NCBI GenBank assembly: GCA_022393335.1
Contig: JAJEKB010021880.1
Span: 1,359,873-1,423,872 of the forward strand
Reading direction: 5' to 3'
DNA length: 64,000 nucleotides
Source of the DNA: Macrotrachela quadricornifera
Taxonomy: Eukaryota > Rotifera > Eurotatoria > Philodinida > Philodinidae
This document shows, piece after piece, positions 46,792 to 56,270 of the stretch; the first letter of the stretch is position 1; each line of letters opens with the position of its first letter. The position numbers and the translations under genes are program-made. The notes below the pieces were generated by a model, which saw nothing but the letters and a program-made list of their open reading frames with translations, did no database searches and was not told the origin of the DNA.

Positions 46792-47588
46792 ATGGGTGCG
46801 TTTTTGATAAATGTACCACAAAAACAAGAAGAAGTTGAAAATCTTGAAACATATTCTTTAATTTGTTTCGATAATTCAGTTAGTAATTCATGAGAGAATC
46901 ATCAAGCTGAACAATAACTTCGAATAACAATCAATTATGTATTAATATATCAAGACCAACAACAATATCTTCAGCATATTGAATCTCTTTTAAAAGATGA
47001 ACGAATTATTTTGATTGTGAATGAAAATTTGGGTCGAAAATTTCTTCAAATATCTCAATTTCATTAAATCATATCTGTTTATATTTACTATCCAAATAAA
47101 CACGATCATGAACAATGGGCACAACATTTCAAAGTAAATATATTCTCATAATTTTCATTGATTTTATTTTATTTTAGATCAAGGGCGTATTTGATCGATT
47201 AAATAATTTAATTCACATAATACAATCCGATCAAACTCAATGACAACATTATAAGTTTGATAAACCATTATCAATCGGTAATATTTTATTTAAATGCTCA
47301 TGAAGAAGGACAATCATCAACTAAATTAAACGGTGAATTTATTTATTACCAATTATTAATTGATTGTCTACTTCGAATGGAATCATCATCAAACGAAAAA
47401 CAAGAACTTATTGCTCTATGTAAACAATAATATAAGAATAATCCTATTGAATTAAAATTATTAAAGAATTTGAAAGCGGCTATTCACCGAATCGATCAAT
47501 ATGGTGGTATAAAAGACAATCATTTATTTATCGATTATTAACTCATTGGGTCCGATGGGGTCCACCGGTGGACTCCACTATATTTTAA
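46792..47588 (+). pseudogene. N-terminal part of a rotifer ADP-ribosyltransferase/TPR-type protein, broken
   Basis: Reads MGAFLINVPQKQEEVENLET then YSLICFDNSVSNS, INYVLIYQDQQQYLQHIES, ERIILIVNENLGRKFLQI, IKGVFDRLNNLIHIIQSDQT, LNGEFIYYQLLIDCLLRMES and YSPNRSIWWYKRQSFIYRLL. From memory this order is the N-terminal region preceding the ADP-ribosyltransferase domain in a large rotifer family that also carries TPRs; this is recalled, not searched. A 44-nt intron at 47134-47177 keeps the frame. The copy is dead: stops appear after VSNS, AEQ, SQFH and DQTQ and after LCKQ, with frame changes near 47300 and 47490. The catalytic domain is absent. The sequence stops about 100 bp before a piggyBac relic. 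Confidence 0.65.
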
Positions 47589-47691
47589 CAAGAAACTTAA
47601 TAAAAAAACTCTTTCTTTTCTTTTATTCTTAGGCGGAAGGCTACACATAATGTGCGATCTGCTTTGCCTTTGCTATTGTCAAAATCATTTG

Positions 47692-49000
47692 TTATATAGC
47701 ATAATGTTTCTCGTTAAAACAATCAAAACAATCAAAACAAAAAAATTTATTACAAGCAGAACGGAAAGTTTTTATTCTCTTTGTTGTTGAATGACATGCT
47801 TCTCTTAATTGTTGTTCCCTGTTTTTCTCGTAACAATCAACACAGCGTCTTCGGACATTGCGATCAGATCCTTTCTTTTCTTCAAGCTTCTGATTAGCTA
47901 GTTTGCGCTTCAAATGACTGATTGATTGTTGTCTCGGACCAGGTTTCAACTTCTCGAATGGCATACCAAGAAGTAAAGATCGTACAAGACTTTCACGAAG
48001 TTGCAGAATGGTCACTTTGCTTGTCGTGTAGTTTTCCTTGTATATCAAATAGCTATTTACTAGTGCCGTCCCAAAAACTAATTCAAATGCTATCTTTCTG
48101 TATCACTTTATCGATCACCTGATGCACGTGTAATATGATGATAGTTGATTAGATAAATCAATGCCTTGTCTTCCTTCGTTGTAATCTAATACAATTTGGG
48201 GCTTCATGATGCACTCATTTTGAAAATTCGTTTTTCCACTATCTACCACACTTGCTAAATGCGATTGTCTTGTAGATATTATCAAGATGTCTTGTTTATC
48301 TTTCTATATGATCAATTTTATTCCGTCTTTATTCTGGAGCCCGTAAACTTCACCACGGCTGAGTTTTTCCCGAAGAACTCCGCTTCCTGATCCAATAAGA
48401 TGTGTATCATGTTCCAATAAATATTTCGCAAGAGAAATAGTAGTAAAGAAGTTATTGGCTACTATAGTTCGATAACATCCATCCAGACCATCCAATACGT
48501 TCATTACTACTGCTTGAACATGCCCAACACCAACCACAGAATCTTGCTCACCAGTAAAGATTATACAATTCCAAGTGTATCCATTGGTAGCCACCAATTT
48601 GTATATCTTCACACCGTACTTGTGCGCATTATCAGGTATATATTGTCTGAAGAAAAATCTGCCACACCATGGTATCATAATTTCGTCGATACTAATAACT
48701 GAGTCAGGTATATATATTGATGAAAACCTCTCTTTCAGTAAATCTAAGAGTGGTTTCAACTTGAACAGCCTCTCTTGGTTCGAATTCTTGTTATTGTTGT
48801 TCGAAAAATGCCAAAATTTGAGAAGTAATCCAAATTTCTCTCGCGATATGACATTTCAAATGATCTTCGAACTATACAGTTGACTACTGCTCCAGTAGTA
48901 CTTCAGTTTCGGCATTTGTACCAATCCCATTTCAATAATGATTCCAAAGAACTTGGGCATCTCTTCATTAGTGATTGGTTTCTATTGATGACATATTAAT
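47692..49000 (-). pseudogene. Decayed piggyBac-family transposase
   Basis: Minus-strand pieces: ITNEEMPKFFGIIIEMGLVQ, then VISIDEIMIPWCGR with FFFRQYIPDNAHKYGVKIYK (first catalytic Asp), GCYRTIVANNFFTTISLAKY, DYNEGRQGIDLSNQLSSYY (third Asp) and ELVFGTALVNSYLIYKEN. A C-terminal Cys-rich finger follows (RRRCVDCYEK ... CNKFFCFDCF ... NEKH), partly duplicated as CFDCFDCF. The second catalytic Asp, normally in a DNFFT block, is Asn here (NNFFT). Premature stops occur after KLII, after TCIR and four residues later, each where a Trp is expected. Another lies near 48880. Flanking TTAA sites and terminal repeats were not defined. Confidence 0.88.
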
Positions 49001-49080
49001 CGTCTACTAGTCTCATGGTTTTGCAAGTACTATTGTACCACCAGCAGATTCAATATAATCGAATTCAATGTCAATGACAG

Positions 49081-49244
49081 TATCTTTTATCTCCAAATTA
49101 ACAGAAGATGATGAAACTTGTGATGGAAACATTATTGAACAACCATCATCATTAAAAACTAAAAGACAAGTGAAAAGAAAGGTTCAAACAATAGAATCTT
49201 TACATAACACAAGAGAATCAGCAAAAACAACAAGAAGAAGATAA
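49081..49244 (+). CDS. Possible terminal exon of an unknown protein
   Basis: After CAATGACAG at 49080 a frame runs 53 codons to TAA at 49242. It includes KLTEDDETCDGNIIEQPSS and a basic end, RQVKRKVQTIES and TTRRR. The composition is protein-like, but no family or partner exon is known. The opposite strand may instead be the diverged N-terminus of the piggyBac transposase, so this call is weak. Confidence 0.2.
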
Positions 49245-50472
49245 TTTTTATATGCCGAACATTGTCTTGTTTGTACTTCTTCGATTATTTATTTTGTGTT
49301 CTCTTATATAGTAACGTTTTATCTTAAACTGATGTTTTTAACTTAATAATTCGCTCATTTTTTTCTTTTATAATTAATCGATTCTATCAAGTATTAAACT
49401 TTTATATTTTTATTTTTTTTTACATTTTACAGTTGGTTTTTAAACAAATAAATAATATAATTATTGATAATAAAATATAAATTTTTCTTGATTGATTCTT
49501 TTGAAATTTGGGCCGATTTTGTCTATTGACGGTATCATAAATCGGAAATTTGAAAATCATGACTCATATGGTAAGGGCATTGTTAGGAGAAAGATTGTGT
49601 TTGGAAAATCTATCTATCGGATAGGATAAATATTTTTCTCATCTTTAAGATATTCGAAAGGTCTTTCAAATCATTTAATGTACATGCATTTAAATTGATG
49701 CAAAATAAAATGCGTATCAACGTATAGAAAATACTTTAGAAATTTAGCTAAATGCGTTTAGTCTCGAAGAAATTTAAATCAACATCAATATCGAACTTAT
49801 TTAGTTCCGTTTTTTCGAATTAGTGATATAGAAGTGTTTAGTCCTTAGACATTCATCTGTAATCAGCCAATATTTTAACTGTTTCATTCTCGTGTTATTT
49901 TGCATAATACTTCAATGTTATAGCTTGTTTACAATGCAACGAATAATAATTTGATATAGTAGTGCTACCAATTAATATTATACAGTCATTGTTGATTTGG
50001 TTGCTCACTTGCACGTGTCTTCAAATTTTTCGTTGTTGTCTGGAGTCGGCACAAATGCCAGATGATGATCTGAGGGTTAAAGGAGTATCCGTAAGAAATG
50101 TATTTTAGAGAAGCACAGTTAATACTCACGGTATCACACATTGTAGTTGCTGAATAAAACAAATAAAGTTTTATGTTTACACGTGACTTTAATAAAAGAG
50201 GGTGAATAATTATACTTCATACTATCAATCTTCAAATTTGAATCATTCTCTAGTCATATTTCATCATCGTCTATATAACGTTTGGTTGCACAATGACTCA
50301 TCGAGAGAACTGAATCATCGTAGTGCAATTTGTTGCCACGTAGTCAAAAAAAAGTGACATTTCTGTCGCACATTTATAATTACGAGACATTCATAACTAT
50401 TTATCGTAGAGAGTAAATGCATCTTTGCAGTTAACTGCACAGCTACAATAATATCAATTATTATTCGCGAAA
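49245..50472. other. No supported gene; 5' flank of the Arf-like gene
   Basis: AT-rich spacer without recognisable coding sequence. The minus-strand frame over 50315-50509 overlaps the first exon of the Arf-like gene and is a shadow. Confidence 0.5.
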
Positions 50473-51391
50473 ATGGGTCTATCATGCCCCAAGCTAGCCA
50501 CATCGTCACCAGAGGAGAATAAAAAAGTATGGGTGGTAATGTCTGGACTCGATTCAGCTGGTATGTATGCTTTTTTATGATCTACTTAGTTTATTGGTAG
50601 CTTACTCATATTTTCTAATCTTTCAAAAAACTTCGTTCTGAGAATACAAATGTATGAAGACTTTGAGTACTGAGGTGGACTATGACAAACGTGAAGAACA
50701 TTTTCGTTTATGATTCAAATAATCCCATCGTGTTTTACAATTGAATATTGGAGGAGTAATACTGTTATATATTTTCTTATTTTCATATTTCACATGTTGT
50801 AATTCTCAATTAGGTACAAGAACTATATTTGACGTCACAAAATCTATTAAAAGTGTTGAAATAGTATCAACAATCGGTTTGGATGTCGGAATAATATCAG
50901 TTGAAGATATGATTGAAGAAGCCATGAACGATGGTGGACGCTCTGTAGTTCGTGTTGCTGTACAGAAGTTTTACTATCGTGATACATACGGACTCATCTT
51001 TGTTGTTGATTCAACTGATAGAGAAAGAATGGATGAAGCACGTGATACACTTCATCAATGGTTAAATGAGGCAGAACTTCGAAATAAACCTATACTCATT
51101 TTTGTGAATAAACAAGATTTATCCAATTCAATGTCATTTGATGAAATACGAGACAAACTCAATTTAACTAAACTCGATGGAAATACCAAATGGCATATAC
51201 AGCCAGTGTGTGCCACTCAAAATGAAGATCTAAAAAAAGGTTTGAAATGGTTGGGCAACTCAATGGCAGAAAAGTTGGATTTAATCAAACCTATTATTGA
51301 CACAGTCAACGATGCAAAAATGATTAAGAAAGATCTCATGTCCATATTCAATATAGACAATTTAAAAGTATTGTTGAGTAAATTTGTCTAG
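50473..51391 (+). CDS. Divergent Arf/Arl-like small GTPase with degenerate nucleotide-binding motifs
   Basis: Exons 50473-50560 and 50814-51391 join across a 253-nt GT-AG intron in phase 1 to give 221 residues; ordinary Arfs have about 180. The start MGLSCPKL is a likely N-myristoylation site. The G1 loop reads GLDSAGTRT where Arfs have GLDxAGKTT, so the P-loop lysine is missing. The switch I Thr is kept (VSTIGLDVG). The switch II WDVGGQ is replaced by NDGGRSVVR, so the catalytic Gln is lost. The rest is Arf-like: YGLIFVVDSTDRERMDEARD, ILIFVNKQDL (G4, intact) and VCATQNEDLKKGLKWL (G5). About 45 extra residues follow. Either a pseudo-GTPase with altered nucleotide handling or a decaying paralogue that is still open. 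The upstream ATG at 50741, which would give a signal-like N-terminus, lies in the intron. Confidence 0.85.
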
Positions 51392-53570
51392 TTTCGGATG
51401 AATTCGGACCATCTCAACTCCAGGACAAACCTTAATATCTGACATTTACAAATCCAAAGCACAAATTTTGCATTTCATTTTTTATCAGCGAACTAGATTT
51501 TTGTATGTTATCAAGTAAACGTCAGAAATATAGATACATTAGTTAGCCACTTATGCAAAGTGTACGATTGCTTTTTTTCAGACTATCTTTTAACAGTCGC
51601 ATACTTGAATATGGCCTCTATTCCTCGTTTTAGCTTGTGTACCGTGTAATATATTGTTGTCGTACTGTCTCCTATTGTGTATCTATGTTCATATGAAATG
51701 CTTGTCTCTGTTTGATCTTAGAATGTGGAAGATTTTTCGTTGGATTGTGGTATTAAAAGTCGTCTACCATTCCTATGTTAATCTCTAGTCTTGGTTATGA
51801 TAACTATCTTAAAAGTGACGAGTTTTTATTTACTCGCATACTGACATCCAGAGGCGGCCCGACTGGGGATGTGTGGGGGTACCAAATTTTTTGCTCTTTC
51901 TCCCGTTTTTTCATTTGGACATACTATCAATCATTCATAACCTGTAGTTAAGAACAAATTCTGTGAGTTTTGTGAAAAACATTGCCATATAATTTGCACA
52001 GTTGATAAGTCTGTAATGAAATTAAGTTGACTTTCTCTAAAAAAAAGTATTGAAAGCGATATACAGAGACCGTTCTCCAGTAAAAAACTTCAAAACTTCT
52101 CACTAATTCTGTGATGAAATATTTACGTTCTTCATTATCAAGCTCAAATCTACAAATACACTCTGATGGCATCATCATATCTGAGGAAGAATGAACAATG
52201 ATATGAGTTGGTTAGTTGAGATACTTATGTATCTCAATGATTTTCAAACATTGTATGTTATGAAAGTATTTTTTATTTGATCAAGATGCTTGCTTCTTTC
52301 TTTCTTTCGTTATTCAAATATTTTGTATTTAATTATGGTCATTATGATCTGCATCGAGTTATCAAAAATGGTTTCAAATTTGGAGAAGAGCATATTTATT
52401 GCATTATTTATTCATTTCTTCGTAGTTTAAAAGTACAGATCCGACTATTTTTCCGATATCTATTTAATTCAATGTCTTTCTTTTTTTGTTATTGCACTGT
52501 TTATTCATTGAGCTGGTATTCTTCATCATGTAAGTAGATGAAAGAAATAAAATATTGATTTATTGTGTTAAAATAGGATTTGACGTCAAGAAATATTGGA
52601 ATAAATCAAATTTCAAATGTCACTATAAGCCATTGAATAATAAACTTTACTGAATTATCGTTCAAAGTATGAAGAATATTTCATAATAATGAATCCAACG
52701 TATGCAAGAACATCTACACAAAGTTCTATTTCAACAAAACAAGAACAAATATATTTAAATATAGCTTATAAATTATACACCTTTGAACGGCGTATTCTTT
52801 TCATACTATCCTTGTTCAGACCAGCCGGTCTTCACCGTTTTTAACGATTTCCATAGTATCAATGGTCGAGGAATATGATGCTGAAAGTTTTCTCACTGAC
52901 AAAACTTCAATCGTATTCGAAAGTCCAGCTCTAAATATTATCCAGCACTTTCTCATCCTTTGATCAGAGCCTTGTATCATGATGAATAAATTTGTTATTC
53001 TCAAGAAGAGTTAGTCAGGTATTCAAAGTTGATGTCTGTCTAAATTCAAAATTTCTCACCTTGTAATTTTGCCCTCTGACATATGCAGTAATTTTAGCCG
53101 TGTTTCAATAAATTCCAATACTCACCAATATTCAGTTCGTGCTTTCATAATAAAATATTTAAAAAATGATTTCTCTTGTCAAGATCTTTCCAACTATTAG
53201 TATCATGCAACTGTCATAATGTTTAAATATCAATAAACCTTAAATAGGAAGTCTAATATAAAACTCTAACATTTTAGAGCACCTTAACTTTCTCTCTGCA
53301 GCAGCATTCTTTCGCGAATTGAAATATCTTTCAGCTATGTGAAGTAACAAAATATTTCAAAAAAAAAATAGATCAAACCTATCAATTATAAAGATATCGT
53401 ATCATTGTTTGAAATAACACAAAGAATAGTTGTTGTGAATGCCTAGTCAAAACTTTTAAAAAGAATCTTTCGTTCGTTCTTAATAGTTGCATATTAAACG
53501 TCACAAGCTGTTTCGCAAAAGAATTGGTTACTTAGATAATATATGAGTGCACCGCTTCGGTCTGAAAAAA
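51392..53570. other. No supported gene
   Basis: The first few hundred bases are probably the 3' UTR of the Arf-like gene. Other frames, including 52277-52537, lack recognisable features. Confidence 0.5.
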
Positions 53571-53963
53571 TCAGATTGCTTCCAACTCTGCCCTCGTTGG
53601 GCAAAGTTCTGGCTTAAAACAACGAATAAAAATAGTGACAACAACAGCAAGAAAAAGAAAAAGAAAAAGACCACCAAAAATAAAACCAAAAACAATGGTA
53701 GAAGTAGTACCAGAAGAATAACGACCCTTAGAATCGTGATAAAAATCATTTGCAACATAACTACTAAGACCAAGAAAAAAGGCAGCAGCAAGAAAAAGAA
53801 CAATAAGAGTAATAAGATAAACGACACAAGCATGACGAGTAGTATTCTGTGCAGATGAATGATTGTTAGTGCCAGTGAGAGGATCATCGACGTTTTCTGG
53901 AGAAGTTGGTGGTGAAATGTTTGACGTTTCAGATTGCAGATACTCTAAATAAAAATTCTCCAT
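53571..53963 (-). CDS. Small two-helix membrane protein of unknown family
   Basis: A complete single-exon frame of 130 residues from ATG at 53963 to TGA at 53571. A 45-residue polar N-terminus with Ser/Thr/Pro/Asn (SETSNISPPTSPENVDD) is followed by helix one (VVYLITLIVLFLAAAFFLGL). A polar loop follows (DFYHDSKGRYSSG), then helix two (TIVFGFIFGGLFLFLFLAVV) and a Cys-containing tail, CFKPELCPTRAELEAI. Both ends are probably on the same side of the membrane. Codon positions look protein-like and there are no breaks. The Lys-rich plus-strand frame over the same bases is a shadow. It resembles the protein ending at 40843 in layout only, not in sequence. Confidence 0.7.
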   Translation of the reverse strand: MENFYLEYLQSETSNISPPTSPENVDDPLTGTNNHSSAQNTTRHACVVYLITLIVLFLAAAFFLGLSSYVANDFYHDSKGRYSSGTTSTIVFGFIFGGLFLFLFLAVVVTIFIRCFKPELCPTRAELEAI

Positions 53964-55380
53964 CGTCGATATCAGTCAAGAGATACGCTATTTTTCCTAT
54001 GTAACTGTTGAGACCGTGAAAGCTCCTATATTTTTACAGGACAATGGGCGTGTTGGCAGAACAGGGGTACATTGTAATAATAGATACTGTTGGTTAATTC
54101 GGAAAAGAAATTCACGGTCAAAAGAGGTAGAAGTTTGACTAATCTGATAAGATGAAGAGATAAAAAAAAGAAAACTATGTTTGTGGAAAAAATATGAATA
54201 AATCGTTTCTGCGAGATGAAGGGTAGGACACCTGGCAGACTCTTATGTTCCATTTTTAACTGAAAACAATAGAATCTTTTGTAGAGTTCAAGAAACTTCC
54301 AGTTTGCCTCTAGTTATGCAGTCGGCTGCTGTCACAGATTGGTGGTTGTTCGAAAGTTGACATCAAACACGCTGATAGATCAGTTAGTGTAGGGGTCACA
54401 CTGAATCTATAGTAATAGACGACCATTTGATTATAAGCGACATGGAGGTTTTATCATTGTTTCAAGAGATTACACTATTTTTTGCGGTGAAAATGATCAA
54501 GTATGAATTCTTTGGCAGCCTCCCTTCATCATCGGCCACAGAAATGACATATTCATGCCAATGTGTGGTAAAAAGAAAGTTCCGAGTATTTTTTACATTC
54601 CTTTAGAGGTATTTGAAATTTTAATCTTCAATATAGGTGAATATCAAATCTTATGCAGTTTACAGTCAAAAGTATACGACGACACCGATTAGCACTTCAG
54701 TTAAATTTAGTTTCATGCATACCTGATTGAGGATGGCGTCCAGTGGTTGTGTTCATGGAAGAGATTGCCATTATTTGATAGTGTTCTACTGATCTATTTG
54801 CGAAAATAGTGCATTTAAGAAAGATGAGTTATGCAGAAACTCACCTGGGTCTTAGCCCTTGTTAAATAGTGCAGATCACCTACTCGAGGAGCAAGTTTAT
54901 CTAAAAATCGATAATTGTCCTCTGATTAGTGCTCAAAGAAAATAAGATCAAAGAAAATTTTATCATGTTTTTAATGTTTATATCAAGTGAAAATTAGCAG
55001 AAATTCATACTGTCAGCTAGTTTTTGTGTTAGATAGATAGTATAATGAGTTCATCATTGTGTTTACGAAAGTGATCCTAAGACAAGACCACACAAACGCC
55101 CCTGCGATGAAAAGCTGCGAAGCACTTCGAGTATACCCTCGTTATCTTGGCACATTCTAATAAATTTGGTCTGCATTTGTAAGACACGTCGATCTTCGAA
55201 ATTGAGAGCATCTTGTTCGAAAAAGCGGTACAGTTTAGTGCTAACAAAACAAGAATGATCTAGTTATGCACCGAACTCGAACGGTTCGGATTCGAGTTTT
55301 TCTGAACATCGTCAGGTTTTTTTAGGATGTCTCTAATCCTGTATTTTTTTCCATCATTTATTTCATCGTATGCAAACTTA
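53964..55380. other. No supported gene
   Basis: Probably includes the promoter of the minus-strand membrane protein. No clear TATA box, RNA gene or repeat was identified. Confidence 0.45.
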
Positions 55381-55870
55381 CATTGTAAAAAAAAACGTAA
55401 ATTTACCGAACCCTCGAGAAAAGCTTCCAAATGCACCCAAAAGCTTAAAAAACGATTGTTAAAATCTACAAGCCTTAAAAGAATCTGACCGCGGGTACAC
55501 GGTCCGAACCATTTCCTACGAAACCTATTTTAAGTCCCGTACAGCGAAAAAAGGTTTCGTAAGAAAATACGAAACCTACATAGTTTTCTAGTAAACCTTA
55601 TGGTTTCGTACTATGGTTTTATACAAAACCATAAAGTTTACTAAGAAACTATAAAAGTTTCATATTTTCCTACGAAACCTTTTTTCACTGTACGGGACTT
55701 AAAATAGGCTTCGTAGGAAATGGTTCGGACTGTGTACCCGCGATCAGATCCTTTTAAGGTTTCGTAGATTTTAACAATCGTTTTTTAAAGCCTTTGGACG
55801 CATTTGGAAGCTTTTTGGCAACTATGAAACTGTTCTCGAGGGTTCGGTAAAATTACCTTTTTTTACAGTG
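55381..55870. mobile_element. 490-bp palindromic MITE with TA flanks
   Basis: The ends are inverted: CATTGTAAAAAAAAACG on the left and, in complement, CACTGTAAAAAAAGG on the right. TA lies outside both (55379-55380, 55871-55872). Arms of about 240 bp contain repeated TTTCGTA/TACGAAA motifs and pair to the centre near 55625. No coding capacity. Some positions differ between arms, so it is older than the 28.8-kb palindrome. Confidence 0.8.
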
Positions 55871-55997
55871 TACCATAGCCAGCCCTGAAATCTCTTCTTT
55901 TGTTTTATTCCTACGCGCCTTTATTAGTTGACTGAAAAGTCATCGAAGTCTCACTCTCACCCTTGATACTGCCTTTCCTTTTTGCGAACAAAAACTT

Positions 55998-56200
55998 GTG
56001 CATGTTAATTTTGTAAAAGAAGAAAAACGTTGCTGCACACATGAAGTCATGTATTTTGACTTCGTAAGAGAAGAAAAGCGCCACTACACAAACGCACTCA
56101 TACATGTTGATTTCGTAAGCGAAGAAAAACGTTGCTACGCACATGTAGTCGTACATGTGGATTTTATAAGAGAAAAAATGCTGCTTCACCTTGAGTGTGA
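55998..56200. repeat. 57-bp minisatellite, about four units
   Basis: Units share TTTGTAAGAGAAGAAAAACG followed by a CACAT/CATGT segment. As 57 is a multiple of three, both strands stay open: plus repeats a 19-residue DFVREEKR-type unit, minus a Cys/Phe-rich one. Neither looks like a known protein, so I do not call a gene. Confidence 0.7.
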
Positions 56201-56270
56201 AGATGAGGGTGCGTGGAGCAATCATTATGTTAACATTGTTGAAAACAAAACAGAATCTAAAATGAAGTAG

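Noticed and set aside
50741..51391. Arf-like protein starting with a signal-peptide-like sequence at 50741
   Set aside because: Those bases are intron; splicing 50560 to 50814 restores the Arf N-terminus GLDSAG with matching phase.
53547..53858. Lys-rich plus-strand frame
   Set aside because: Antisense shadow of the intact two-helix membrane protein; composition is explained by the complement of hydrophobic codons.
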